Origin: Mesorhizobium sp.
Lineage (GTDB): Bacteria > Pseudomonadota > Alphaproteobacteria > Rhizobiales > Rhizobiaceae
Reading direction: 5' to 3'
Length of the DNA stretch: 64,000 nucleotides
Assembly (NCBI GenBank): GCA_004020545.1
Contig: SAQE01000002.1
Span: forward strand, 124,001 to 188,000
Below, piece by piece: positions 27,104-36,130 of the stretch. The translations under genes and the position numbers were made by a program. The notes beneath the pieces were generated by a model. The model searched no databases and was not told where the DNA came from. It saw nothing but the letters and a program-made list of their open reading frames with translations. The number at the start of each line of letters is the position of its first letter. The first letter of the stretch is position 1.

Positions 27104-29227
27104 ATGAATTTTCGCGAACGCCTCCAGGCCTGGCGCTACAATTTCGTGCCCGACCATCTGGTCGGCGAGATCCTGACCAAGCGCTGGACCGACAACGCCA
27201 TTCCGTTCCTGGCGCTGGTGGCGACGCTTGGCGTGTTCGGCTCGATCATCCCAGGCTTCTTCAAGCTCACCTCGCTGCAGGAATCGACCCGCCAGCTCGG
27301 CGAGTTTTCGCTGGTCGTCATCGGCATGACCGTGGTGATGCTGGGCGGCGGCATCGACCTTTCGGTGGGCTCGATCTTCGCCTTGTCCTGTTTCGCGGCC
27401 GTCTATGTCTTCTTCATCCTCGAACAGTCGGTCTGGCTGGCACTGGTCGCGGCGCTTTGCACCGGGCTCGTCTTTGGCGCCATCAACGGTTATCTTGTCG
27501 GGTATCTCAGGCTGCGCGCCTTTCTCACCACGCTGGTCACCTTCATCTTCGGGCGGGCGCTGTTCGACATTCTGGTCAGCACCTACGCCGCCGATGTGCA
27601 GCTTTCCCAGGCCTCCTCCGATGTGCTCGACTTCATCGGTGACGGCACATTCTGGGGGCTCTCGGTCTCGGTGTGGCTGGCGATCATCCTTGCCATCGTC
27701 ACCCACATAGCGCTGACACGCTCCCGGCCCGGATGGCACGTGCTGGCGGTGGGCGGCTCACGCCGCTCGGCGCATAATGCCGGCATCCGCGTGCGCCGCA
27801 CCGTGTTCATGACCTATGTCTTTTCGGGCTTCTGCTGCTCGATCGGTGGCTTCCTGATTGCCTGCCGGCTGAGCGGCGCGGGGCCTGGCACCGGCCTCAA
27901 CCTGGAGATCATGGCGCTGACGGCGGCGGTGGTCGGCGGCGTCAGCCTCGGCGGCGGCCGCGGCTCGGTGGTCAAGGGACTGATGGGCGCCATCATCGTG
28001 CTCACCATGACCAACGGCCTGATCCGGCTGGGCTACGGCACCGGCACCAACCAGATGGTGCTTGGCATCCTGCTGGCGGTCGCCGTCACCATCGACATCC
28101 GCTGGCTCAAGAACCGCCACAAGGTGCTAAACGAGGTCTATGTCGCGCCGGTCTACCTCAGGATGGGCGAGACGCAATCGGCGGCGCCCGGCTCCAGCAC
28201 GCCCTACGAACTCGACAATCGCCTGTCTGAGGCCGACCATATCGGGCTCGGCGAGCTGGAAGGACCGGAAGACGTCATCCTCGACCGCGACGATCATCTC
28301 TACTGCGGCACGCGCCATGGCGAGATCGTCCGCTTCTTCGCGCCGGACTACAAGCGCTCCGAGGTTTTTGCCCATATCGGCGGCTTCCCGCTTGGGCTGG
28401 CCTTCGACAAAGAAGGCAACCTCATCAGCTGCGTCGGCGCCATGGGGCTCTACTCGGTCTCACCTGAGCGCGAGGTCAAGCGGCTGTCGGCCGAGACTGC
28501 CCGCTCCTGGACCTCGGTCGTCGACGATGCGCGGCTGCGCGATCCCAACGACTGCGATATCGCGCCCGACGGCCGCATCTATTTCACGGACTCCACAAAG
28601 CGCTACGATGCGCATGACTGGGCGCTGGACTCGATCGAAAACCGCGCCACGGGACGCCTGCTGGTCTACGATCCGAAGGACAGCTCGACCAAGACGCTGC
28701 TCGACGGCTACCGCTACACCAATGGTGTGTGCATGGCGCATGACGGCAAGTCGCTGTTCTTCGCCGAAAGCTGGGCCTGCCGCGTGCATCGCTACTGGCT
28801 GGAGGGGCCGAAGGCCGGCACCGCCGAATGCGTCATCCGCGACATGCCTGGCTACCCCGACAACATCAACCGCGCCTCCGACGGCAACTACTGGATGGCG
28901 TGGCTCGGCATGCGCACGCCGAGCTTCGACCTGTCGCTGCGCCACCCCGACATGCGCAAGCGCATGACGCGCCGCCTGCCGCAGGACGAATGGCTGTTTC
29001 CCAACATCAACACCGGCGGGGTAGTGAAATTCGACGAGAAGGGCGGCATCGTCGAGACGCTTGGCGATCTCTCGGGCGCCGCCCATCCGATGGTCACCTC
29101 GATGCGCGAGCACAAAGGCTATCTCTTCGTCGGCGGCATCCTCAACAACCGCGTCGGCCGCTACAGGATTTCCGGTGCGGACCCGAACTGGACCAGCCCT
29201 GTCTCCTATTGGGGGGCGGTGCCATGA
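27104..29227 (+). CDS. ABC permease fused to SMP-30/gluconolactonase-like beta-propeller
   Basis: This 707-residue protein joins two domains in one frame. Residues 1 to about 345 are an RbsC-type permease (GMTVVMLGGGIDLSVGSIFAL near 77 and VVGGVSLGGGRGSVVKGLMG near 270). Residues about 375-700 are a six-bladed propeller of the SMP-30/strictosidine-synthase type, with GPEDVILDRDDHLYCGTRHG, DPNDCDIAPDGRIYFTDS, YTNGVCMAHDGKSLFFAES and YPDNINRASDGNYWMAWLG. RbsC permeases end in the cytoplasm, so the propeller probably acts on the substrate as it enters, for example by opening a lactone. There is no stop or frame break between the parts. The next gene overlaps it by four bases. Confidence 0.88.
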   Translation: MNFRERLQAWRYNFVPDHLVGEILTKRWTDNAIPFLALVATLGVFGSIIPGFFKLTSLQESTRQLGEFSLVVIGMTVVMLGGGIDLSVGSIFALSCFAAVYVFFILEQSVWLALVAALCTGLVFGAINGYLVGYLRLRAFLTTLVTFIFGRALFDILVSTYAADVQLSQASSDVLDFIGDGTFWGLSVSVWLAIILAIVTHIALTRSRPGWHVLAVGGSRRSAHNAGIRVRRTVFMTYVFSGFCCSIGGFLIACRLSGAGPGTGLNLEIMALTAAVVGGVSLGGGRGSVVKGLMGAIIVLTMTNGLIRLGYGTGTNQMVLGILLAVAVTIDIRWLKNRHKVLNEVYVAPVYLRMGETQSAAPGSSTPYELDNRLSEADHIGLGELEGPEDVILDRDDHLYCGTRHGEIVRFFAPDYKRSEVFAHIGGFPLGLAFDKEGNLISCVGAMGLYSVSPEREVKRLSAETARSWTSVVDDARLRDPNDCDIAPDGRIYFTDSTKRYDAHDWALDSIENRATGRLLVYDPKDSSTKTLLDGYRYTNGVCMAHDGKSLFFAESWACRVHRYWLEGPKAGTAECVIRDMPGYPDNINRASDGNYWMAWLGMRTPSFDLSLRHPDMRKRMTRRLPQDEWLFPNINTGGVVKFDEKGGIVETLGDLSGAAHPMVTSMREHKGYLFVGGILNNRVGRYRISGADPNWTSPVSYWGAVP

Positions 29228-30279
29228 TCCTCGATCTGCTGCTCGATATCTTCCGCGGCAAGGCGCTCACGATCCCGCCGCTTGACGGAGCCTTCCGGCC
29301 CAACACGAAGCTCGATGACGAGCCAGTGCTCGCCACGCTTTCGGAGCCCGACAATCTGCTCGTCGACGGCCAAAGGCTGCTCGCCTCGAGCGGCAATGCG
29401 ATCTATTCGATAACCTTGGCGGCCGAACCTGCTGTGGTCGAGCACTTTCAATCGCCAGTGACCGCGCTCGCGCTTTCACCATCGGGCGAGCTCACAGTCG
29501 GGCTTGAAAGCGGCGAGCTGCTGCTCGCGGACCGGGAGGTTTCGCTTCCGGCCGATCTGCGCTGCATCACGGCACTTGCTTACGCAGACGACGGCACGCT
29601 GTGGTTGGCCAACGGCTCGGACGAACATGCGCCGTCGCAGTGGGCCACCGATCTGATGAAGAAGGGCGCGTCCGGCTCGCTGTGGAAGCGCGACGCCAAT
29701 GGCTCGGCCTTTCGCAAGGTTGCCGGCGACATCGCCTTTCCGTACGGGCTCCATCCGATCGACGGCGACGTGCTGGTCAGCGAGAGCTGGCGTCACCAGC
29801 TCGTCCGCTTCGATGGTTCGACCGGTAACCGGTCGACGGTTCTGGCGCATCTTCCCGGCTACCCGTCGCGGCTGTCACCCGCGGCCGACGGCGGCGCATG
29901 GCTGGCGCTGTTTGCACCGCGCAACCGGCTGATCGAATTCGTGCTGCAGGAAAAGCGTTACCGGGAAGACATGATCGGCCAAGTGCCGCCAGCCTACTGG
30001 ATCGCGCCGGCGCTTGCTTCCAACCGTAGTTTCCTCGAACCGCTGCAATGCGGCGGCATCCGCACCATGGGTATCCACAAGCCATGGTCACCCAGCCGCT
30101 CGTATGGGCTGGTGGCGAAGCTGGACAAGAACATGCAGCCGCTGTTCAGCCTGCACAGCCGCGCCAACGGCACGCGGCATGGCGTCTGCAGCGTGGCCGA
30201 AAAGGGCGGCCGCCTGTTCGTCGCCTCGAAGGGCGGTGATTGCGTGCTCGCGCTCGACGCGATCGCGGGAGGTTTCTGA
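29224..30279 (+). CDS. SMP-30/strictosidine-synthase-like beta-propeller protein
   Basis: A 351-residue protein without a signal peptide. Repeated strand patterns such as EPDNLLVDGQRLLASSGN, LAYADDGTLWLANGS, FPYGLHPIDGDVLVSESWRHQ and YPSRLSPAADGGAWLALF match the propeller half of the preceding fusion protein, to which it is probably a diverged paralogue. Its ATG overlaps the fusion gene stop (ATGA) and its stop overlaps the ATPase ATG. A lactonase or hydrolase role on the imported compound is inferred; metal ligands could not be assigned with confidence. Confidence 0.72.
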   Translation: MILDLLLDIFRGKALTIPPLDGAFRPNTKLDDEPVLATLSEPDNLLVDGQRLLASSGNAIYSITLAAEPAVVEHFQSPVTALALSPSGELTVGLESGELLLADREVSLPADLRCITALAYADDGTLWLANGSDEHAPSQWATDLMKKGASGSLWKRDANGSAFRKVAGDIAFPYGLHPIDGDVLVSESWRHQLVRFDGSTGNRSTVLAHLPGYPSRLSPAADGGAWLALFAPRNRLIEFVLQEKRYREDMIGQVPPAYWIAPALASNRSFLEPLQCGGIRTMGIHKPWSPSRSYGLVAKLDKNMQPLFSLHSRANGTRHGVCSVAEKGGRLFVASKGGDCVLALDAIAGGF

Positions 30280-31775
30280 TGGACCCGATCGTGCGGCTGG
30301 AGAATGTCACCAAGACCTATCGCGGCGTGCCGGCGGTGAAGAACGTCAGCTTCGATCTGAGGAAAGGCGAGATCCACGCGCTGCTTGGCGAGAACGGCGC
30401 CGGCAAGTCGACGCTGACCAAGATCGTCGCCGGCGTCGTCGACGCGACCTCGGGCAAGATGTTCCACAAGGGCGTCGAGACCGCCTATGCCTCGCCGCAT
30501 GCGGCGCTGGAAGCCGGCATCGCCATGGTGTTCCAGGAGACCAGCCTGGTGCCGTCGATGACGGTGGCGCAGAACCTCTATCTCGGCACCGAAAAATTCC
30601 TCAACCGGCTGCGCGGCACCTACATTTCGGCGCAGCAGTTCCTGCAGTCCTTGAACTTCCCCGTCGATCCGAACGCCATGGTGGCCACACTTGGCGCCGC
30701 CAAGCGGCAGATGGTCGAGATCGCGCGCGCCGTCCACCACAATGCCGAGATCATCATTTTCGACGAACCGACCGCGACGCTGACGCCGGAGGAGAAGCGC
30801 CATTTCTTCGCGCTGATCCGTCGGCTGAAGGCTAGGGGCGTCTCCATCGTCTTCATCAGCCACGCACTGGAAGAGGCGCTGATGATCGCCGACCGCATCA
30901 CCATTCTGCGCGACGGCGAACTGGTGATCACCGACGACGCTTCCGCCTTCGACCGCGACAGGATCGTCGCCGCCATGGTCGGGCGCTCGCTGTCGGGGCA
31001 GATCTACCGCCAGCGCGACGAGGCGAAGCTGCGCAAGGCAGGTCGGAAGGTGCTCTCGGTGCAGGACATCTCGATGAGCAACATCGTGCGCAACAATTCC
31101 TTCTCGATCTTCGAGGGCCAGATCACCGGCGTGTTCGGGCTGATCGGCTCCGGCCGCACCGAAACCTTCAAGATCGTGTCGGGCATCTATAAGCGCGACT
31201 TCCTGCGCGGCGGCGCGATCGAGCTCGACGACAAGCCGGTGCGCTATCTCGTTCCTGCCGAAGCGGTTGCCGACGGCATCGTCTATGTCACCGAGGACCG
31301 CAAGAGCGAAGGCATCTTCGAGACGATGGGCATCGCCGAGAACCTGTTCGGCGGGCTGTTGGCTGCTGGGCGCGAAAAGGCCTGGGTGATCAACCAGCAG
31401 GAGATGCGGCAGCTTTCGGCCGAATGGACGAAGACGCTCAATATCAAGGCGATCAACGACAACGCGCGCGTCGTCGAGCTTTCCGGCGGCAACCAGCAGA
31501 AGGTGGTCATCGGCAAGGGGCTGGTGCAGCGGCCGCGCATCGTCATCCTGGACGAGCCGACGCGCGGCGTCGATGTCGGCGCCATCGCCGAGATCCACCA
31601 GATCATCAACCGGCTGGCCGACGAAGGTCTCGCCGTGGTCGTCATCTCGTCCTACCTGCCGGAGATCATGAACCTGTCGGATCGCATCCTGGTGTGCCGC
31701 CAGGGCCGCATCGTGGAAGAGTTCTCGCCGGCGGAGGCGACGGAGGAGAAGATTATGTATGCCGCGGTGCATTAG
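30279..31775 (+). CDS. ABC transporter ATP-binding protein, ribose type, two ATPase domains
   Basis: A 498-residue RbsA/MglA-type subunit. The first domain has Walker A GENGAGKST near residue 38, Walker B IIFDEPTA near 157 and switch region VFISHALEEAL. The second has the normally degenerate Walker A (GLIGSGRTE), signature LSGGNQQKVVIGKGL near 403 and Walker B IVILDEPTRGVDVG. It energises the importer formed by the genes from 24959 on. The start overlaps the propeller gene stop by one base (TGATG). Confidence 0.92.
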   Translation: MDPIVRLENVTKTYRGVPAVKNVSFDLRKGEIHALLGENGAGKSTLTKIVAGVVDATSGKMFHKGVETAYASPHAALEAGIAMVFQETSLVPSMTVAQNLYLGTEKFLNRLRGTYISAQQFLQSLNFPVDPNAMVATLGAAKRQMVEIARAVHHNAEIIIFDEPTATLTPEEKRHFFALIRRLKARGVSIVFISHALEEALMIADRITILRDGELVITDDASAFDRDRIVAAMVGRSLSGQIYRQRDEAKLRKAGRKVLSVQDISMSNIVRNNSFSIFEGQITGVFGLIGSGRTETFKIVSGIYKRDFLRGGAIELDDKPVRYLVPAEAVADGIVYVTEDRKSEGIFETMGIAENLFGGLLAAGREKAWVINQQEMRQLSAEWTKTLNIKAINDNARVVELSGGNQQKVVIGKGLVQRPRIVILDEPTRGVDVGAIAEIHQIINRLADEGLAVVVISSYLPEIMNLSDRILVCRQGRIVEEFSPAEATEEKIMYAAVH

Positions 31776-31977
31776 GGTGTTGGCTGGTGGGCACTTCAAC
31801 AATTGGCCGAATCGTCCGTCCCTTCGCCCTAGAATGACGATGCTGAGGTGCTTCGGCCAACCTCGCGGCAGTGTGTTGTTTCGAGCTAAAAACTGAATCG
31901 GACAAACGGGTTAGCCGTTTCTGCGCAACGCTTGATTCAACGACCTCGACCAACGATTCAAACGAAAGGACCACGCC

Positions 31978-32385
31978 ATGGCCACCACAAGACTCCTGAG
32001 CGATGCCGAGGTGGAGAAGATCCCGGCGGTGAAGGCCGTGTTCGATGACATCCGCGCGACGCGAAAATCCGACTTCGTCAACAATTTCTGGCGCGGGCTC
32101 GCCAACGATCCGCCGGCGCTGAAGCGGGTGTGGGAACAGCTCAAGGCGGTGATGGTGGCCGACAGCGCCATCGATCCGCTCACCAAGGAGATGATCTATA
32201 TCGCGGTCTCGGTCGCCAATGGCTGTTCCTATTGCATCCACTCGCACACGGCCGCGGCGCGGGCCAAGGGCATGACCGAGGCGCAGCACAGCGAATTGGT
32301 CTCGATTATCGGGCTCGCCGGGCAGACCAACCATCTGGTCACGGCGATGCAGATTCCCGTCGATCCCGAGTTCGAGGTGAGGTAG
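31978..32385 (+). CDS. Carboxymuconolactone decarboxylase/AhpD family protein
   Basis: A 135-residue AhpD-like protein. The redox motif CSYCIHSH near residue 79 holds the Cys-x2-Cys and histidine typical of the peroxidase-associated group, unlike the PcaC protein at 416, which lacks it. Such proteins act as alkylhydroperoxidases or in detoxification. A GAAAGGA ribosome site precedes the ATG. A 202-base gap with no clear feature separates it from the ABC operon, so its own promoter is likely. Confidence 0.85.
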   Translation: MATTRLLSDAEVEKIPAVKAVFDDIRATRKSDFVNNFWRGLANDPPALKRVWEQLKAVMVADSAIDPLTKEMIYIAVSVANGCSYCIHSHTAAARAKGMTEAQHSELVSIIGLAGQTNHLVTAMQIPVDPEFEVR

Positions 32386-32416
32386 GGAGCGACGGCTTTT
32401 CCGGGCCGCGATCTTC

Positions 32417-32947
32417 ATGGACAAGGCGACCACATTTCCAATTCCGCTCTCGGGATACGAGATCGAAGGGCTGACCGGAATTGACGCTCCTCGCCTGGTG
32501 GCGCTCTATCGGGCCTGCTCGGACTATATCGTGCTGGAGCGCGGCCAGCCGCCCGATGCCGCCAGCGTGGATGAGGAATTCGAGAACTTTCCACCGAACC
32601 GGACGGAAGCCGACAAGTTCGTATTCGGGCTAAAGACAGCCGACGGTGAATTTGTCGGGTTGCTGGCCTGTGACCGCGACTATCCGCGCGCAGGGTGCTG
32701 GTGGATATCTCTGCTCATGATTGACAAAGCCTGCCGCGGAAGAGGCCTGGCACGAGCGCTTTGCGACGGTTTCTTCATCTGGCTGAAGTCTCAGCATGTC
32801 CAACGAGTAGAGCTCGGCGTCCTGGTTGAAAACAAGCAAGCGCTTCGCTTTTGGCAGGTGCGAGGCTTCGAGCCAATACGGATCGCGGGGCCAGTCAGCA
32901 TCGGTGCCAAACAGCACATGATTCAAGTCTTCGGCCGCTCACTGTGA
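32417..32947 (+). CDS. GNAT family N-acetyltransferase
   Basis: A 176-residue GNAT protein. The acetyl-CoA motif A is CRGRGLARALCDGFF near residue 103 (R-x-x-G-x-A type), after the WWISLLMIDKA strand, and motif B covers VELGVLVENKQALRFWQVRGF. The acceptor, whether small molecule or protein, is not known. It follows the AhpD-like gene after 31 bases and may be co-transcribed. Confidence 0.85.
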   Translation: MDKATTFPIPLSGYEIEGLTGIDAPRLVALYRACSDYIVLERGQPPDAASVDEEFENFPPNRTEADKFVFGLKTADGEFVGLLACDRDYPRAGCWWISLLMIDKACRGRGLARALCDGFFIWLKSQHVQRVELGVLVENKQALRFWQVRGFEPIRIAGPVSIGAKQHMIQVFGRSL

Positions 32948-32985
32948 GCGGCCACTCACTCCAAGGAGAAGTTGCAGGTGTTGCA

Positions 32986-33873
32986 CTACACCGGCCGATA
33001 GACCTTCTCCGCCGTGTTCCAGAAGATATCCGCCTCGGCCTTCGGGCCATGCCTCGCCACCGCCGCGCGGTGCGTCTTGATCAGCTCGGCATGGCTGGTC
33101 CATAGCTTCTCGATCGGGAAGTTCGAGCCGAACATCAGACGATCGCTGCCGAGGATTTCGATGGCGTCGTCGACGATGTAAGCGACGAGCTCCGGATCGT
33201 TGCGGTGCACGAAGGTGCCGAGCCCCGACAGCTTGGCGTAGAAGTTGGGCGCCGGCGCGAGCGTGCGCAGACCGGCCATCCAGGCTTCGGTTGTCGCCGG
33301 CTCCATACCGGTCAGCATGCCGGCATGGGTGAGGATGAAGCTGGTCTCCAGATTTTCTCCGACGAGCGCCAGCCCATCTTTCATCTGAGCCGGGAAGAGC
33401 TGCAGGTCGAAGGAGAGGCCGTAATCCTTCAGCCGCGTCACATTGGCGCGCACCTTGGGATCGATCACCTGATCGGCCGAGGCGGCGAAGCGGAAGGCGG
33501 GCGTCTCGTGCCAGTGGAGCTGCATGCGCACGCCTCGCAGTAGTGGATACCTTTTTAATCGGTCGATCTGTGGGCGGACATCGTCGACCGTCATGTCGGC
33601 ATAGCCGACGATGGCATGGGGCCATCCGGTTTCCTCCGCGGTCTTCTGCAGGAACGCGACCTCTTTCTCGAAATCCTCCTTGGCCCAGTTGGTCTGGACA
33701 TAGACAGCTTTCTCGACGCCGGAGCCTTTCTGGTCGTCGAGGAATTCCGTGATCGGATAGTCGCGGCGGATCGGCTCGTAAGGGCCGAAGATGCGCGGCA
33801 CCATCGGCCCGACCAGCCAGGGCTGATCCTGCTGGCGCCAGATGTGGAAATGCGCGTCGATCGCTTTCTGCAT
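32986..33873 (-). CDS. Amidohydrolase family protein (2-pyrone-4,6-dicarboxylate hydrolase-like)
   Basis: A 295-residue TIM-barrel hydrolase of the amidohydrolase_2 (COG3618) type. Metal motif DAHFHIW is near residue 7, with VYVQTNWAKEDFEKEVAFL, LRGVRMQLHW, FILTHAGM and MFGSNFPIEKL at the expected places. Family members open lactones or amide rings. It is the last gene of the molybdenum hydroxylase operon, and its ATG overlaps the coxE stop (TGATG). A GTG one codon upstream is an alternative. It could open a ring produced by the oxidised substrate. Confidence 0.83.
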   Translation of the reverse strand: MQKAIDAHFHIWRQQDQPWLVGPMVPRIFGPYEPIRRDYPITEFLDDQKGSGVEKAVYVQTNWAKEDFEKEVAFLQKTAEETGWPHAIVGYADMTVDDVRPQIDRLKRYPLLRGVRMQLHWHETPAFRFAASADQVIDPKVRANVTRLKDYGLSFDLQLFPAQMKDGLALVGENLETSFILTHAGMLTGMEPATTEAWMAGLRTLAPAPNFYAKLSGLGTFVHRNDPELVAYIVDDAIEILGSDRLMFGSNFPIEKLWTSHAELIKTHRAAVARHGPKAEADIFWNTAEKVYRPV

Positions 33874-35006
33874 CACGATACCCTTTTCCAGATGGCCTCA
33901 GCCGCCGGAGCGGGGCGGGCGAGCGAGAGGATGAAGTCGGCCAGGCTCTTCACCGATGAGCCGTCGACAAGGTCGTCGAGCAGCGGCAGGAGGGCGCGAA
34001 GCGCCGCGGTTGCCGGACGGAAGCGCGGGTCGCTGGCGAGTGGCGTCGCCAGCGAGAGCCGGAAGGCGCGGGCGCTGAAGCGGCGCATCGCGGTTTCGAG
34101 GTCGGAATGATCGCCGCGTTCCAATGCGTCGGACAGGATCACGATGCAGGCGCCGCGCGCAAAGGCGGAGAAGCGCGGCACCGAAAGAAAGGCGAGCAAT
34201 GTCGGTCCCATGCGGGTGCCGCCATCCCAGTCGTCGACGAGCGCTGCGGCGCGGGCCAGTGCCTGCTCGTGGTCGCGGATGCGCAGCGCCGGCGTGATGC
34301 GGGTCAGCCGCGTGCCGAAGGTGAAGACCTCCGCGCGGCCCGCGCCTTGCACCGCCGCATGCGCCAGGTTGAGATAATCGGCGGTGTGCAGCTTCATCGA
34401 GCCGGAGACGTCGATGAGCAGAAGCAGTTTCCGCGGCACGATCTGGCGGCGGCGCAGCAGCGGCGCGGGGATGTCGCCATCGGCGCTGACGATTTCGCTC
34501 AGCGAGCGCCTGAGGTCGAGCGTGCCACGTGAGCGGGTGCGCATGGTGCGGAAGGAACGGCGGACGGGCAGGGCGGTGGAGAGCTTGCGACGGAACGAGC
34601 CAAAGCCATCGGGATCGCGCTGGAAATCGCGGCTGCTCAACTGCTCGAGCGCCGACGACAGTTCGCCGCCTTTCTCCTGGCGCATGGCCTGGTTTTCTTC
34701 TTGACGCGTACCGTGGTCATCCTTGATGCGGGTCTCGTCGTCCTTCTCGCCGACGATCGGAGGCTTGGCGTCGCCATAGAAATAGGCGCGGAAATGCACC
34801 TCGAATTCGCCGCGGCGGTCAGGCGGGGGCGCGAGCGTCGCAAGCGCCGCCTCGCGAATGTCGTTCATCGAGCGCGGCCCGAGCAGGGCTACCGCCTGCA
34901 TGAAGCTGGTCACCTGTTCCGGCGCGATGGCGAAGGCGTGACGGCGCAGCAACCGGGCGAAGCCGAAGAACGACGCTGCGGCACTGGGCAAACTTTCGCC
35001 ACGCAT
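33873..35006 (-). CDS. coxE: CoxE-like VWA domain protein
   Basis: A 377-residue protein whose C-terminal half is a von Willebrand A domain: the MIDAS motif DVSGSM is near residue 210, and GGTRMGPTL and ILSDALERGDHSD follow. The middle (SRDFQRDPDGFGSFRRKLS to RQIVPRKLLLLI) is typical of CoxE. Together with the MoxR-type ATPase CoxD it helps assemble or activate the molybdenum site of CoxL-type enzymes. Two ATGs are adjacent; 35006 is used because AAGGA lies five bases upstream. A palindromic repeat begins ten bases upstream. Confidence 0.86.
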   Translation of the reverse strand: MRGESLPSAAASFFGFARLLRRHAFAIAPEQVTSFMQAVALLGPRSMNDIREAALATLAPPPDRRGEFEVHFRAYFYGDAKPPIVGEKDDETRIKDDHGTRQEENQAMRQEKGGELSSALEQLSSRDFQRDPDGFGSFRRKLSTALPVRRSFRTMRTRSRGTLDLRRSLSEIVSADGDIPAPLLRRRQIVPRKLLLLIDVSGSMKLHTADYLNLAHAAVQGAGRAEVFTFGTRLTRITPALRIRDHEQALARAAALVDDWDGGTRMGPTLLAFLSVPRFSAFARGACIVILSDALERGDHSDLETAMRRFSARAFRLSLATPLASDPRFRPATAALRALLPLLDDLVDGSSVKSLADFILSLARPAPAAEAIWKRVS

Positions 35007-35018
35007 CATTCCTTCGCG

Positions 35019-35172
35019 CCCCCCTCTGTTCTGCCGGACATCTCCCCCTCTAGGGGGGAGATTGGCAGCGTTGACGCTTCGCTCGCTCCTGCAACGTTGG
35101 AGATTGGCGAAAGCCGGAATGACAGCCGATCTCCCCCCTTGAGGGGGAGATGTCCGGCAGGACAGAGGGGGG
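35019..35172. repeat. Inverted repeat with 44-base arms between coxE and coxD
   Basis: The left arm (35019-35062) and right arm (35129-35172) are reverse complements with two mismatches. Each arm also holds a smaller palindrome of the form ATCTCCCCC/GGGGGAGAT. The whole can fold as a large hairpin. It is an intergenic palindromic element, of a kind common in rhizobia, and it lies inside an operon. Confidence 0.85.
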
Positions 35173-35241
35173 TGCTGTCCCGCCAGCGCTGCGAGATAGG
35201 CGAGCGATAGCTATCTGCCTTCGGCTCGGTGAAACTACACA

Positions 35242-36123
35242 TCACCCCATCGCCTCCTCGACGATTTGGCCAAGCTCCGGCGCGATCGAAGACAAATCCT
35301 CCTCGTCCTTGATCAGCACGCCGATGGCGCGGCGGAAGGCTTCCGGCCATGGGCTGCCGCCTTTTTCGAGGATGGTCGCGGCATTCGCCCATTCGACGGC
35401 CTCGGCGATGCCCGGCGGCTTGGCCAGAGGGCGGGCGCGTATTTGCTGCACGGCCTTCGCCACCGCGCGCGCCGTCGCCTCGGCAACATCGCCCGCGCGC
35501 AGCATGATGATCTCGGCCTCGCGCGTGGCGTCGGGATAGCCGATCCAGTGATAGACGCAGCGCCGGCGCAGCGCCTCGGCAAGCTCGCGGGTGCGGTTGG
35601 AGGTCAGGATGACGATCGGCTGTGTTGCGGCGCGGATGGTGCCTCGCTCCGGGATGCTGATCTGGAAGTCAGAGAGGAATTCCAGAAGTAGCGCCTCGAA
35701 TTCATGGTCGGAGCGGTCGATCTCGTCGACCAACAGCACGCGCTGGTCCGGCGCGCGCAGCACCTGCAGCAGCGGCCGCGCGATCAGGAAGCGGTCGTCA
35801 TAGATATCGATTTCGTGCTCGCCGGCGTGGCGGATGGCGAGCAACTGGCGCTGGTAGTTCCACTCATAGAGCGCGTGCCCGGCATCGATGCCTTCATAGC
35901 ATTGCAGACGCACCAGCTCGCGGCCGAGCAGTTCCGCAACCGCTTTCGCGGCCTCGGTCTTGCCGACGCCCGGCGCGCCTTCGAGCAGCAGCGGCTTGCC
36001 CAACCGGATCGCCAGGAAGATCGCGGTCGCCAGGCTGTCGTCGGCCAGATAGCGTGAAGCGGCGAGGCGCGTGACCACGGCCTCCGGCGAAGCCGCGACC
36101 TCTATTGCGTCGGCGCGGGTCAT
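35242..36123 (-). CDS. coxD: MoxR-family AAA ATPase, CoxD-like
   Basis: A 293-residue AAA+ ATPase. Walker A is GAPGVGKTE near residue 49, Walker B is VLLVDEIDRS near 130, sensor-1 is ILTSNRTREL near 172 and the arginine-rich region RRRCVYHWI follows. This is the MoxR/CoxD group that helps insert sulfur and copper or finish the molybdenum centre of CO dehydrogenase-like enzymes. It lies 7 bases after the C-terminal large subunit gene and pairs with the CoxE-like VWA protein. Confidence 0.88.
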   Translation of the reverse strand: MTRADAIEVAASPEAVVTRLAASRYLADDSLATAIFLAIRLGKPLLLEGAPGVGKTEAAKAVAELLGRELVRLQCYEGIDAGHALYEWNYQRQLLAIRHAGEHEIDIYDDRFLIARPLLQVLRAPDQRVLLVDEIDRSDHEFEALLLEFLSDFQISIPERGTIRAATQPIVILTSNRTRELAEALRRRCVYHWIGYPDATREAEIIMLRAGDVAEATARAVAKAVQQIRARPLAKPPGIAEAVEWANAATILEKGGSPWPEAFRRAIGVLIKDEEDLSSIAPELGQIVEEAMG

Positions 36124-36130
36124 CTTCCGC

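Noticed and set aside
29994-31802. Open frame of 602 codons on the minus strand
   Set aside because: It is antisense to the ABC ATPase gene, which has Walker A, signature and Walker B motifs. The antisense translation shows none.
31776-31977. Possible small gene or RNA after the ABC operon
   Set aside because: No open frame, hairpin or conserved box could be supported in these 202 bases.
35019-35172. Rho-independent terminator between coxE and coxD
   Set aside because: The symmetry is too long and lacks a T run on either strand, and the surrounding genes belong to one operon. It is listed as a repeat.
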